The notes beneath the pieces are model-generated. The model was not told the DNA's origin. It made no database searches and saw nothing but the letters and a program-made list of their open reading frames with translations. Below are positions 22,706 through 35,370 of a stretch of DNA of 64,000 bases, one piece after another. The DNA lies in the NCBI GenBank assembly GCA_001414485.1, contig LLEY01000071.1, forward strand, positions 62,001 to 126,000. Direction: 5' to 3'. Position numbers and translations under genes: made by a program. The first letter of the stretch is position 1; every line of letters begins with the position of its first letter. The DNA comes from Calycina herbarum (taxonomy: Eukaryota > Ascomycota > Leotiomycetes > Helotiales > Pezizellaceae).

Positions 22706-24088
22706 CTCGAGGCGGAGGGGCTCTCGTCGTGGGCGTCATGTAGAAAGAGATGTTGGTGAAGCTTGCTCGCAGACAGGAAAGCAAGCAAGTAGAAAAGGAC
22801 GAGGTTGGCCTGCAAACCTTTGCAAGCGATACTTCGCCGCCGGCTGTGACAGGTATCTATATAAAGTCTCGAGTCTCGACCGCTGACCCGGTCGCCCCCA
22901 ACATGAAGCACGGAGGATGATGCGCTTGCGCCCCCATAAAAAGCAACTCGTTTGGGTATTGAACGGCAGTCATGTTTCTGGGGAAACATGGAAACAAAAT
23001 GACCATTAGGTAAACGCAATTCAACCGGTTGGTCTAATGGGGAAAAATTAAGTGCGGAAACTCCAAGGCCGTTTCATGAACAAGATAGAAACCACTCCAT
23101 CGACATCTCACGAAACCCGGAAAAATCGCAGCATCGCCGTGATGGCAAAGCAGATCAGGAACGGAGATCTGCCCTGCCTCTGACTGCCACGCACGAAAGA
23201 CGCCATTTTCCTTCTGGAGTTCCAACCTGTATACTTAACGAATGAGATGTGCATATGCTGTAAGCGCCTACTCGCCTCGCGTCGCGGAAGCAATAATGTA
23301 ACCCCATTTTTTTTGGTAACCAGGGTACGGTATTGGATTGCAGATCCCCCTCAATTTTGCAGCGACGTGGAGTTGCGGGAGCCGGTCGGGATGTGTTTTG
23401 TTGGAGCACCGGATTCCAAAAAGGAGGGGAGGCTACTCTAAAAATAGCTAACTCGATCGGGAGGCTTCGAGTCAGGTGACCTATGAAGACCTTGAGCAAT
23501 TCCTTTACTAAATACGTACATGAATAGTAATTGAATTAAAACAAATACAAGCCACCAGAAATATCTCGATCACATGACTACTCAAGCTCACATTTGACTT
23601 GGCCAACTATCAGGACATTTTATACGGTACTGGAGCACACAAATTGCATAGTAAGTACTATTCCACAAATCAAAAGGACTCCCCAGGGTGGTTCATATCA
23701 CATGATATGCCTCCTCGCAATCGAGCCCTTACTATGAGGTCTTCTTACCCGATCGGGGAATCAGCGTTGTGCCCTTCGAAGCTCTTGGTCAAGTCAGCGG
23801 ATACCGGTTATTTTTGGGAAGGGATGTTTATTTAGTTGCCAGTAGAGGCGGGAGATTTTGGTAGCACCCTTGGAACAACATTGTTGAGATCAAATGGATA
23901 GGAATAGGTCGTAGAATCCTACCAATTTAGGTTTGATCTGGTGTTTAAGTACATCTCAGGCGGTCGTTTCTGGTAACAAAATATCGAAGTAAGAATGGAA
24001 GGAGAAGAGGCTTTCAAAGTGCAGAGCAAGAATCAAGAAAGAGACTATCGATGTATCCCGAGTCACCACTCCCCTCTGTACCTATATA
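22706..24088. other. intergenic, no gene seen
   Basis: Upstream region of the rhodopsin-domain gene. Several 60-115 codon frames overlap on the minus strand between 22702 and 23499 but show neither conserved motifs nor splice sites that join them. 23500-24060 carries no frame of note. Confidence 0.5.
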
Positions 24089-24356
24089 CGAAGGCCGAGT
24101 TTTAAAGTAATGAGCTTTTGCACGTGATCCAAGCGAAGTTTCGAAAACACCAAAATTATACATCGAGACTACGCTATTATTAAGGAAGCTAAGGAAGCTT
24201 CCCTTCTCTGCTTCGTGTATATAAGGGTGTTTTGGAGTCATAATAGTAGAGATGTAACAGTTATTAACTTTTAAATTTACGATGTTCACGAAGTTCGCAA
24301 TTGCACGTGACTAAAAAGCATAGACCATGGCTCATTACTAAAACTCGGCCTTCGTA
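24087..24356. mobile_element. 266-bp MITE with TA target duplication
   Basis: The segment 24089-24354 begins CGAAGGCCGAGTTTTA and ends with its exact reverse complement; after a 2-nt gap the match continues (GTAATGAGC), and GCACGTGA follows on both sides. TA flanks both ends (24087-24088, 24355-24356). There is no coding capacity. Internally a shorter inverted repeat (GGAAGC/GCTTCC) occurs near 24185-24210. Size, TIR and TA duplication fit a non-autonomous Tc1/mariner-type element. Confidence 0.75.
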
Positions 24357-24950
24357 GAGACGTTTTCTTTGCTGGATCGTTCCTTCCCTTCGGGTTGACC
24401 TCTATCGGCTCAACCTACCAAGACCACGGAGGACCGACTTTCGGAATTCAGGAACAAACTCGCTATCTGCTTGGGTCTTTAAGAGGGGCAAAGCCCGCGT
24501 AGATTTATGAAGCTCATTCCACAGGTTGTGATCTCTGGTGACGGGGCAGCCAGCTTGTGTAAGGCTAGGGTATTTGATTTGAGAACTGCCCAAGACCACA
24601 GAGGACGATGCCATCTCCGCTTCGAGCTGGATAAGGTAAGCATTTGTTTGCTATGAAGCAAAACTCCGAGGCTGGCTTTTGATCTTTTGCTTGCGGGAGC
24701 TGGCTGCCTGCCCTACTTTTCGTGATGGCAAGAAGAGCGAAGAGCCGAAGAGAGTTTCTTCGTCGAGGCAGGAGCCATTGAGAAAGATGCCGTCTCTGTC
24801 GCGTTCGAGGGAGATGGTTCTTCGGGAAAGAGAATCAATGAGGAAAGAACGACCACCACCACCCAGCCCCAGACCCAACTCGCCAACTCATGATGGGAAG
24901 GAACGACCACAACCAGCAACTCGACACAAATCCTCAAAACCCTTCGCGAT

Positions 24951-25043
24951 CCCCCTCTCGCTCCCTCTCTCTCTCCCTCTTCCTCTTCCTCTTCCTCTTC
25001 CTCTCCCTCTTCCTCTTCCTCTTCCTCTTCCTCTTCCTCTTCC
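24951..25043. repeat. polypyrimidine microsatellite (CTCTTC-type)
   Basis: About 93 bases consist of C and T only apart from a few positions at the left edge, mostly as CTCTTC/CTTCCT units (GAGGAA on the minus strand). Confidence 0.9.
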
Positions 25044-25913
25044 ATCATGACAACCTTCTTCTCCATCGACCACAACCCGACTCGCCCCCAAAGCCTCTCC
25101 ATTACACGCACTCCCAAGGCTTCTAGTTTCGGCGAGGCCAATTCCTTGCTCGTGGTCATGCCCGTTGACATTCCGCGGTAGCTCAGAATACTCACATGTG
25201 TCCCCGTGGCTCTGGTCCGTTCTCTTTGGCAGGCGTGGCTACCTGGGTTGGGAGACTTTGTTTTTAATTCTCTAACCTACTTTCTTGTGGGATTTTTTGT
25301 TTGCTGGCTATCCCCTATCTACTCTCTTCTCCTCGTCCCAACCCATCGCAATCAACCCGGGATTTGTTTATTCTTGGGCTTTGGTGGGGGGTGGATTTTT
25401 GAGAGCAAGAAAGAAGTTGCTTCTGCCCTGGTGGCTTGGTGAGTTCACATCGAAGAACCCTCCTACTGACTTCGTCTCCCTCATTCTCCAGTCGTTCTGC
25501 CAAGTGGGCTGGTCGCGTTTCCTGAGCGGGGTTCACAGGAGCTGTGTCACCACAACATCGACTAACTACCTTACACACTCTCACGGCTCTACGAGACTCA
25601 ATCCTGCATGGTACGAGCCCTCCTCTCCTTCTTCTGCCGATACCCCGGCTTTTTCAAAGTGCATGCTAACCCTTAACAAAGACGCTCGCAATCCCCTACC
25701 ACCCTGCCCTACCAAAATCACGAACGAATGAAGCATGGATACAAGGCAGAAGGACCAGTGGGAGTAGATAATGTTGGTAGCGCCAGCTGTTCTGCCTGGT
25801 CGCTATACCTCTCGAACCCTCTGCCTTGAATCTGCGAAAACCACTCGAATTATACTTGTTTGTTCGATGTGGGTGGGCATGTAAGAGAGTCGGGTTTTTC
25901 CCTAGGTCTAAGG

Positions 25914-25969
25914 CGAGAGCGTTTAGGAAAATTAAGAAACCAATTTCTTAATTTTCCTAAACGCTCTCG
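25914..25969. repeat. perfect 26-bp inverted repeat with 4-nt spacer
   Basis: Left arm 25914-25939 (starting CGAGAGCGTTTAGG) and right arm 25944-25969 are exact reverse complements separated by CCAA. It would form a very stable cruciform or RNA hairpin. No T-tract terminator or tRNA structure is present around it. Confidence 0.9.
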
Positions 25970-26213
25970 AAGAATGATTGAACTTGTGCAAGAGTTCCTT
26001 GCGCAATGGATTGAGGGGGTGTACGCAGAGCGAACCTCGGGATTCTTATTACGTTTTCTTGTCACGTCACCAAGTTTTGCGCGCTTCTGCTTTCCGACAG
26101 TATATGTGTTTTATTGTCAGCTCAATGCCTCTATGCTACTTGTCTGCTCTTCCCATGATCATTCTGCATTTCCACAAAGCCCCACAACCCAACTACGCAA
26201 GACTTGCCATTCT

Positions 26214-27387
26214 TTACAAGCCACAGTTAGATGCGGCCAATGTCCAGCCAGTCAAGCGATTGGCCATGTCCATAACGTAGCAAGGGGTAGCACCTTTTGG
26301 ATCGTTCATGTTTCCTTGGTTCACGGAGCCTGAATTGTACAATCGAGCAGCGATATAGTAGGCGCGAGACCCGGAGCCGCCAGATGCTACTGCTTCTGTT
26401 ATAGATTAGCAACATGGAGACGCAAGAGGTTGGCAGGCAACATACTGTTTATCACTTGAGCCAATCCGTCTCCGTCATTTGTACCTGCTGTACCTTCGCG
26501 CACCATCTGTGTTATCTTTTTGCTTGTTAGAAACCATTCGAGGGGAACTGGCAGCCAGGATTTACTCACAACTCCGTCGGGGCATGGGTTCTGGACTTGT
26601 CCAGTTTTATCGCTATGGCAAGTTCCATCTCCATTATGGCATTGCATCAAACCCGGATTTCGAACTCCATTGTTGGTAGTGGTGACCTAAGTATGTTAGC
26701 TTCGGTGGACGAGTGTCTTGCGGTTGCAATGTACTTACTCGAACGCATCCTCCAGACTCTTGGATGATAGTTGCTAGAATGAAGCGATGATCCACTTTTG
26801 TTTCTAAAGCTACCTGTTGGATCGCATTGTAAATCGCTCCAACCTCTGGTCCGCTATCATCGGCCCCCCAACTATTCCAACCACAAGCTCCGAACATGAG
26901 AACCTTGTTGTTGTTGAACATCTGCTCGAAGCTGACCCATTTATTCAAGGCCGGCCTGTAATGGTTCAAGAATCAGTGATATGTTTTCACGGGGAATTTC
27001 GATGGGGGATGTGGAAGTACACATCCCACATTGCATGCTTGGAGAGAAATATTTCTCTAGAGAGGATATTACTTACCAACCAGCTTCTGGGCCACCGTCG
27101 CCGGTGTACCTCTTATAAGTATCAGAACCTCCACCGATGCCATCTTGGTTATTGATGCTGCTGACGGCAAGGGAGCCCGAGACAACACCGCCAGTAGCCA
27201 AAGTCGAGAACTCGCTGGTAGCAGGCATGAAGTTACCATTTTCGTTGCCAAAGTGGGGAACTCCAGCGGTGCCATTCAAAGAATTCAATTGATTGACAGC
27301 TCGCTGCATGACGGGAGAAGAGTCAAGAGGGAGAGCAGAGAGAACTCCAGCAAGAAAACTTGCTGCCAAAAGCTTGGAAAGAACCAT
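26214..27387 (-). CDS. secreted lysozyme/lytic-transglycosylase-like glycoside hydrolase (5 exons)
   Basis: Exons 27077-27387, 26739-26955, 26570-26686, 26446-26515 and 26214-26395 give 298 residues. Introns of 121, 52, 54 and 50 nt all have GT-AG ends and matching phases; the third could instead use the ACACAG acceptor, losing three residues (ITQ). Residues 1-18 ([18 protein letters not shown]) form a signal peptide. A linker of about 80 residues is followed by a catalytic-type domain: [11 protein letters not shown] at ~110, [28 protein letters not shown] at ~145-172 with the likely acid/base Glu in IIQESGG, then [12 protein letters not shown] and several Cys. The Glu-Ser and GLMQ motifs are those of the lysozyme-like (SLT/GH23-like) fold. 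Substrate could be peptidoglycan or chitinous polymer; this is inference. It lies next to the GH55 gene. Confidence 0.75.
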
Positions 27388-29500
27388 CTTGGAGTTTGAA
27401 GATCTGTGAGGTGAAAGTGCTGAGAAGATGAAGTACTGATGAGCGAATCTCTTGGTGCTTTGTTGTTTGCATTCGGGTGACTGTCACTTCTTTATATGTT
27501 CTATTCTTCTATGGTCCTGTATGAAAGCTTACAGCTCGAGCCGAAAATAGACAACCCCACCATGGTCGAGCGATATTTTCTCGGTCCATGTGTTACTCGC
27601 TGAGACTCACGATAACCTCCGTTGGGGGCGACTCTTAAAATCAGACACATTTCGCAAACTCATCAGTACTACGTTTGGTCAGATATTGTTGCAACATGCC
27701 AATTTCATCCACATCGGTGTCCAACTTGGTCTGATGCCTGTTAATCATATGGCGGTCTACCCCGCCCCTTGTCAGATTCATTTGGGAGATCACATTTCAT
27801 GCCACCACTGTTTTCGTTGTGTCAGCAACGAACAACCTTTCGCATCAGCAAGTACGTTTCTCAAGAACAGCCATCGTTAATTCATATCCATGCCACTATG
27901 GCAGACCGATGTACCCGGCGATAATGGTTGTTGGGTATTCTGAACCATTTTTGGTACCACTGGTAGGTAATTCTCACCAGATATACATGCGAATACTTCT
28001 TAGTGTTGCGCTGCGTTGCGTAAGTCCCCTATATTCTCAAACCAGTCGTTCAAATTAACAACGAAACATAAAAAGCTGACCATAGCAGACCACGCCCCCC
28101 ACGAGAATGAAGGGGGAAAATCAATGTCACATCGAGTTATGTAAGTGCGATAAAAATTCCCGCGAGATATAATGGGAAAAACGCGTGGAAAAGAACACAA
28201 TGTGTCACGTTTCTCCTCTCAAATTGACACAGCGATTAGTAAATCATTTTCGGAGGTACCTGCTTCATTTGATGTACCTTCCAAAACGGGACCACCGAGG
28301 TACGGCAGTGGTATCCAAACACCATAAACTACAGTGGCGCTGTTAATCATCAACATACTTTGCCCAATTATCCTGGTTTATTGTTTACGTTCTCCAGATG
28401 ATTCAGTAGATTGCCTGCTCATATTTCAAAGTTTACGTTTGATAATAAGCAACCGCAAGTCGGTCACCCATCTACAGCCAGCATTTTCATATTCTCGGCA
28501 TGCGCACTATGCTACTGCAACGTTATTTCGGGGTTTTTTTTTGGTTTTTTTTTTTACCTAGAGCTTTAGGGAGTGAACTTTATTTTGAGGCTGAGCTTAC
28601 GTCAGATCATGAGTTCTTTCCCCAGTTTGTAATCATGGTCGGACATGGTGGTATAGTACCTGACTTCCACGAGGGGAAGTGTTGGTTCTACCAATAACCC
28701 CGCTATGTTACTCCGCAACCTTAAAATTTCCAGTGCTAACCCTGTCTAGAACTTTTTCGATCTAGTTCTGTGGTCAGCTAACACAGACACAGTCATTGTC
28801 AGCGCCATTTCCATAATGTCAGCCGGGTATCAAGCGAATTAGACACGGGATTTCACACCGGAATGGGTGGTACAAATAAACCCATTTTCCTAAATGGGAT
28901 TTAGCCTGAGGTTTATCCAAAGAGTTTTTGGGCACCCGGGGCTTCCCGATTATAAGCGAGAAATGGGGTTCTATCCGGTCCTACTTGGAGCAGTAGTTCA
29001 GACCGTGGGTTCTTGGCGGTAGTTGAACGGGCCGTTGTTACCAAGTTTCTTTGCTGCATGTCATCTCAATAGCCTCTTTTCTCTCGTATTTTCGGAAAGA
29101 AAAAGTATCATGGGAGAGGAAGTCAAGGGAGACGGGATGGTTGATCACACCTACTGCTGATACGTTTACTAAATCAATAAAGTTATCTGTCACCATGAGC
29201 TTTTCCGCGTGGGTTCTTGTGAAGCGCTATAGTTCTTTGGGATGTTGAGAGAGTTTTGTCTCACTAAACAGTTGTCATAAGTATTACGATGAGTTTGACA
29301 AAACTCTCCGCTCGGGGTTCTTAGCTGAGGTGAGCAATTTGAAAGGGTGGATTGGAAATCAGCCTAAGTCTTGGTGTTTTTGAGCTTAATTCGAAGTTGA
29401 AGATTGGTTTACAAGTCATAGATCAAAAGAGAGCCTTTGATTTGTAGGATTCGTGTTCTGGTTCGTTTATCAAATCTTCTTCCACAACCTTTCTTGCATC
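27388..29500. other. divergent intergenic region between two secreted-enzyme genes
   Basis: Shared upstream region of the lysozyme-like gene (minus) and the GH55 gene (plus), about 2.1 kb. Only short frames without supportable content occur. A T-rich run (about 28520-28555) is the only low-complexity patch. Confidence 0.55.
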
Positions 29501-32500
29501 ATGATCGGACTCCTCTACGTTGGAGCCTTCCTGGGCTCTGTCGCTGCGGTTGCTTTACGCGTTCGTGATACCATCCCTTTACCAGCACCAGAAGATGCCT
29601 TCCTCCCCAGCTCTCCCTTGGAGGAAAAGTCAACACCGTGAGTTCCCGAATTCCCGCGCCGAAAATCAGGTTACTAACATACTCCTAGAATTCCTGGACC
29701 TGGCGTTCCGGGGGGATACAACACCTCCATTATCCCTTCCGACATCCCAGATGCTATACCAAATTTCCGCATGGAGGAACTGGTGTCTGCAGCAACCTGT
29801 CCGGGACCAGTCATTAGTAATCCAACTGATTACTGGATGGCCAAGATTGATCATACTGGGAATCCGAGGGGGTATGCGCCGTTTCTTGCTAATTACTTTA
29901 CGTATCCTGTTTGGAGGAATGTTCTGGATTATGGGGCTAAGAATGATGGGAGTGGAGATGCGACTCCCGGTACGTCTAAAATTTTGCAGCATTTCCTTTT
30001 TTTCTAGTCTAGTCATTGTTGTCTTTTCGTGTCTGAATAAACTGACTCCGGGATCAGGAATCCAAGCAGCTCTGAATTATTACAGCGATCAAGATAACCG
30101 GTGGAATATCGGTGATGTTTTTGCGACGCCTGCTCATGTCTTTTTGCCGGGCGGAACTTATACGTTGAAGACTAAGTTGGATTTGAGGTTGGGGACGCTT
30201 ATTATGGGGGATCCGCAGAATATGCCGGTTTTGAAGGCGGATGCTGGGTTTTCGGCGGGGATCTTGGTGCAGGGGTATGATGGTATGTTTTTGAGGATGA
30301 GATGAGGGGATGCAGCTGATGATCGAAAGGGACTTCGAGGAATAGTCCGCCGGAGACTTCGTTTTTGACTGCGTTGAGGAATGTTAAGATTGAGTAAGTT
30401 TCAACCTTAGAGTCAGGAGAAGCGCTATCGCTAATTTGGAAAGTACGACTGCTGTCCCGAAAGATAATAAGCTTGTTGCTTTGCAGGTAAGAATCATAAG
30501 CTTTACTCCGCGTATACCCCCACCTTGTGCGAGACTATGTCGGAGAATTGAGAAGTTGGCTTCCCGATTCTTCTGAGCATTCTTGGGCAATAGACAATTG
30601 TTCTAGACCTTTTTAGGTATTACTTGTAAAAACAGGTGTACTCAGAAGAAAGCCCGTCTCTCTTACATCAACTCTTATTCATCTTCCTACCTGCATCTTT
30701 CATTTCGTTGAAGAATCTCGTCCTCTATTCTCGAGATCTTAGTTCCCAAACTAACCAAATGACTAGTGGGGCGTTGCACAAGGATGTGCCATCGGAAACG
30801 TTCAAATTCTCATGCCAGATAACTCCAGTGGTCACATCGGAATGTTCCTCGACGGAGGAAGTACCATCGCAGTGACCGATGCCAGAATCCAAGGAGGTGT
30901 AATTGGTATCCAAAATACCAATCAACAAGTGAACTTCAAGAACATATACTTCAAGAACTGCCGTACCGCCTATGGTGGAACAGGCGGTTTCACAGCTTTA
31001 CTTCAAAAAGTCACTTTCGACACTTGTGGACTCGGAATCGATATCACTGCCAACGATGGAAAAACCGGAAACGTCGTCCTCTTGGATTCCGTTTCCACCA
31101 ATTCCGGGCCCACAGTCAAATTTAGAGAATCCTCGCCCACTGCTGCTCTAAGAAATAACCAAGTCGTTATCCAAAATCTCAAACATGATACCACGAATGC
31201 TATTGCAGTAAATCAAGATAATGCAGTCAAACTGGCGGCAACAAGTCAAGTTGATACCTGGGTTTGGGGAAATTCGCTCCCAGGACAATTCCAAAATGGT
31301 GCTTCGTACACCACTACGAGAGCCGCTGCTCTTCTGGCGGCCGACGGGACATTTTTTACGAAAGATGCGCCTACCTATGCGGGGTATGCTATTGATCAGT
31401 TTTTGAATGTTAAAGATGTGGCGAATTTTCCGGTGAAGGGGGATGGGAACACGGATGATTCTGCTTCGCTTAATGCCATTCTTCAGCAGGCTGCAGCTAA
31501 TTGTCAGATTGCGTGAGTATTCCTTGCGCTTCAGAGGGAGATATACTGATAGACTTGAAGATATTTTCCTTATGGTGTGTATGTGGTTAAAAGCACTCTT
31601 TTCGTACCTGCTGGATCTCGAATTGTTGGAGAGGCTTGGGCTGTCATATCTGGCGCTGGTGCGACATTCAAAGGTAAGCAAGTCCCACTGTCAAGAATTT
31701 TGGGAACCAGACTGATAGACTATCGCCTAGATGCAAATAACCCACAACCAGTCGTCAAAGTCGGGAATTCTGGAGATGTTGGCGTAGCCCAAATAAGCGA
31801 CATGAGATTCACAGTCTCAGAGGTCCTCCCCGGAGCAATCATCGTCCAAGTCAACATCGCCGGTTCATCCCCCGGAGACGTCGGAATCTGGAACACAGTA
31901 GTTAACATCGGCGGCGGTCAGGAATCAACAATTAGGACGCGGTGTAACAACCAAGACACCATAAACTGCAAAGCCGTCTTCCTCGCCGTCCACCTCACAA
32001 CCACATCCTCAGCCTACCTTCAAAACATATGGGTCTGGACGGCAGATCACCACGTCGATGGTGGTGCTCCTCTACAGATTATTTCTACGGGCAGAGGGAT
32101 TTTAGTTGAATCTACGAAAGCCACCTGGCTGGTAGGAACAGGCTCCGAACACCACTGGCTCTACAACTACAACTTCAACGGCGCCCAAAACGTCTTCGCC
32201 GGTCTCCTCCAAACCGAGACACCATACATGCAAGGTTCCGGTGCTCGTCAACTCGCACCCGCCCCCTGGATTGCAGTTCCCAAATACGGGGACCCAGATT
32301 TCTCATGGTGTGGAGGGAATGATGGCAAATGCCGCAGTTCTGTGGCGCAGAATGTAAATGGGGGGAGTAATTTATTTATGTATAATACGGCGAGTTGGGC
32401 GTTCTTTGATGGGGAGTGGAATGGGGTTTATACCTCTGATAATTATTGTCAGGGGAATTGTCAGACGAATATGGTGAGGGTTGCGAATAAGCCGACAAAA

Positions 32501-32679
32501 CTATATTGGTATGGGATTGCGACGAGGTCGACGGACATTATTGTGTTTGATGGGGTGACGAATCCGACGACTTTCAATAACCCTGGAGCGTAAGTTGATT
32601 CTAGCTTTTTGTGAGTGACGAAAGTTAACAGATTGATAGGTGGGGTGCGAATGTTGCTGCTTATAGGCAGTTTTCTTAG
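29501..32679 (+). CDS. secreted exo-beta-1,3-glucanase, glycoside hydrolase family 55 (9 exons)
   Basis: Exons 29501-29637, 29689-29969, 30058-30282, 30330-30393, 30444-30486, 30767-31512, 31561-31673, 31731-32589 and 32640-32679 join in frame to 835 residues. Eight GT-AG introns are 47-88 nt except one of 280 nt (30487-30766). Residues 1-18 are a signal peptide (MIGLLYVGAFLGSVAAVA). GH55 enzymes have two tandem right-handed beta-helix (pectate-lyase-3-like) domains; each begins with a recognisable motif, here VLDYGAKNDGSGDAT (~122-137) and FPVKGDGNTDDSASLNAIL (~473-491). WGVAQG, a long Asn-rich helix region and YWYGIATRSTDIIVFDGV near the end fit the family. It releases glucose from beta-1,3-glucan outside the cell, in wall turnover, nutrition or attack on other fungi or plant callose. 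No frame break is seen. Confidence 0.9.
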
Positions 32680-34047
32680 ACTCCCGGGGCACCAGATGAG
32701 GAGAATTGGGCGACTCGCGATGGAGCCGAGTACCAGACGCTGCCTGACTTCATGTTGGATAGCCATAGGGCGTAATCCCGCCTCGTACGAAACAATACCA
32801 GAATGTCAAGAGACGAGTCTCCTAATTCAGAAATACTGAAATGTTGGGAATCTACATGAATACTGGCACTGAAGGTCTCGGCTAATTGTAACGACATCGT
32901 TTTTGTTAATAGAGATAAACATAATAAAAGGTTTCTTTTTATGGAGCATTTGGTCTCGTTGGCCTAGCCTGAAGAAATAGTTCAAAATTGTTTCAAAACC
33001 TTGAATCCATTGTTCGAGAATTCTAGAGTAACTAAATTGTTTGAAAGGAGATCGGATGATATTGCCATTTTATAAGAGACCCAACGGCCACCGTTTACAA
33101 GCCTATAAATGAGAGCAAACCACGACTTGCATCAAATACAAGATGCAAGATCTCTTCATACGTATAAACTCAGGATAAAATTTCGGCATCAGTTTCACCA
33201 TCAGTTTTACCGTTTACGGAGAACGAAGAGGTCGTGCCATCGTCCGAACAACTCGGTTTTTCGAAAGTAAAAGGACCTCGGAAAATTCAATCAACTAACC
33301 GAGAGTCGAACTTAATCATCTTAAAACAATGAAGAATATCATTCAATAGTGTAAGCTGAACGATGGGAAGACCTCCAGGTTTTGTTGGAGGAATTGGGTG
33401 TTCCAACGGGGTCCGATAGACTTATCATATAGATATGGATCTCGTATGAAATGTGAGTATTAAAGGTGGATTCCGAATTGAGGTTCTTGATGTTTGAGAT
33501 GGAGAGGAAATGAGATGATGTTGGGCTTGGCTTACAAATTTTAAAGTTTCAGATGGAGTGGATCACGAGCGAAACGAAATAACTAGGCCATGTTGGGGTT
33601 AGTGGCGAATCCTCTGTCATCGCGCTTCGCCTCAAATCTCACAGCCAAGATGAGCCCCAAGGCTGGCTGGAGAAACAATACGGTATACCGTTTATTTATG
33701 GACAAACAACCAACATCTGTGCTCGACTTATTAATTTCTTGACTTTTTTCTTTGCAGTCCTTCTTTAAACATTCACACCATCTATAGTCGACTCCGTCAT
33801 CAACAACTCTCTGCGGCTACCTGAGTACGTATCCGCAGTCGATAACCTTGTTTTCACCAACGTCACTTGAAGGCTCCACCTGATTCAGAACACTATCGAC
33901 ACCACATACCCTCTCTAGGCCTGATCCGCCACATCCAACATCTATCACCAGCCCGCAGACCAATTCCCCTTCGCAGAGCTGTTGGAATAGCTTCACAAAC
34001 ATCCTCTTGTGTTACTCTGTTCGACTCGCTGTCACCTCATCGAACTA
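32680..34047. other. intergenic, no gene seen
   Basis: 3' flank of the GH55 gene and upstream region of the STIMATE-like gene. A TATTTATT-like AT patch and a few short frames are present but nothing can be supported as a gene. Confidence 0.55.
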
Positions 34048-35370
34048 ATGCTTCCTCCGCCGGGCTTAGAGCCCTCGGTTGTTTCCCTCCTCGAAAACGC
34101 TTCGCCGACTGCCCTTCTGTCGTCTGCAATAGCTACAGCTACCTCTGTACTACCCATAGCCGTCGACGCGTTCTCTTCTAGCTCCAACATCGCTGCTGCC
34201 ATCGCAACGGCAACCGCCGTCTCCCAGTCACCGAACCATCCACCACCTCCTCCCCACGGCGCTGGCCATGGCGGGCCTCCTCCACCACCAAATGGCGAAT
34301 GTAAACTGTTAGGGTCGTTTGCTATTCTCGTACAAGCGGCGTTAGGGTGTTGTGCTTTGTTGGCACTGGTGTACAAACGATGGAGAGAACGACCGCAGAG
34401 GCCTATGAAGATATGGTTCTTTGATGTCTCGAAACAAGTGGTGGGGAGTGTGTTGGTACATATTGCGAATCTCCTCATGAGCATGATGTCTTCTGGTCAG
34501 TTCAGTATAAAGGTCGATGCAAACACTGTATCTCAGAGGCGGATGGTGGATGAGCATGGGAACTATCAACCAAATCCTTGCTCATTTTACTTGTTGAATT
34601 TAGCTATTGACGTAAGTTATAGGCTTCTTTTGCTTCCATGTCAAATTTAAGCTAATCGTGTGATGCAGACTACAATCGGAATTCCCATACTTATTTTCCT
34701 TCTTCGAATTCTAACCGCCCTCTTCGCAATGACCTCTTTCGGCACCCCTCGCGAATCGATCGAGTCCGGAAATTATGATAACCCACCACGAGCGTTATGG
34801 TGGTTGAAACAATCATTTATCTATTTCTTGGGGCTCATGGGCATGAAACTTTGCGTTCTTATAATATTCCTGCTTCTGCCATGGATATCTCGCGTTGGGG
34901 ACTGGGCACTGCGGTGGACGGAGGGAAATGAGGCATTGCAGGTTATCTTCGTTATGCTGGTTTTCCCCGTCATCATGAACGCCACACAGTACTACATTAT
35001 CGACTCCTTCATCAAGAAGCAGAACCCCGAGCACGCTCACGAACTCGTCCCCGACGAGGACGATGACTCTACTCACCGAGACAACCGATACGAAGACCCA
35101 AGAGATGGAGGCAACGAGGCAGACTCCGAAGGCGAAGATCCCGAGGTCCAGACCAAGGCCGATGTTGTAAAGAAGGCACCCAAGAAAAAACACGGGAGCG
35201 GAAGTGCGAGATCTGGTAAAGCACCAAGAAGTCTGCAAACTGGCAGCAAAGATTACGATCCCTTATTTGATGGCGAAACAAGTCCTACGATTGTCGGCAG
35301 CGCCAGTACGGGGAATAGAAAAAGTCTTGAAGAAGATGATGGTGACGAAGGGAAGAAATCTACTCGATAG
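34048..35370 (+). CDS. STIMATE-family vacuolar membrane protein (2 exons)
   Basis: Start at ATG 34048 (MLPPPGLEPSVV), exons 34048-34611 and 34669-35370, one 57-nt intron (GTAAGT, GCTAAT, GCAG), 421 residues. A Pro/His-rich segment (~63-83) precedes five membrane segments: ~86-107 (LGSFAILVQAALGCCALLALVY), ~133-150, ~178-208, ~238-262 and ~283-305. The central block WFFDVSKQVVGS, TSFGTPRESIESGNY and ALRWTEGNEALQVIFVMLVFP is the signature of the STIMATE family, called vacuolar membrane protein in yeasts and TMEM110/STIMATE in animals, where it affects ER-plasma membrane calcium signalling. The C-terminal ~110 residues are charged and probably disordered. The upstream GTG in the same frame was not chosen. 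Confidence 0.85.

Larger units (their letters stand above)
24357..26213. other. intergenic with polypyrimidine tract and a perfect hairpin
   Basis: No gene is called. The long frames in 24679-25195 are produced by the CTCTTC-type tract and encode Leu/Pro or Glu/Arg/Gly runs, so they are artefacts of the repeat. Frames at 25206-25731 and 25860-26333 lack domains. The 52-nt hairpin arms at 25914-25969 are listed separately. Confidence 0.5.

Noticed and set aside
24679..25195. Open frames of 123 and 160 codons across the polypyrimidine tract
   Set aside because: They exist because the CTCTTC-type repeat has no stops in several frames; the translations are Leu/Pro or Glu/Gly/Arg runs with no conserved sequence.
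25860..26333. 157-codon plus-strand frame containing the 26-bp palindrome
   Set aside because: The frame crosses the palindrome and then runs antisense over the last exon of the lysozyme-like gene.
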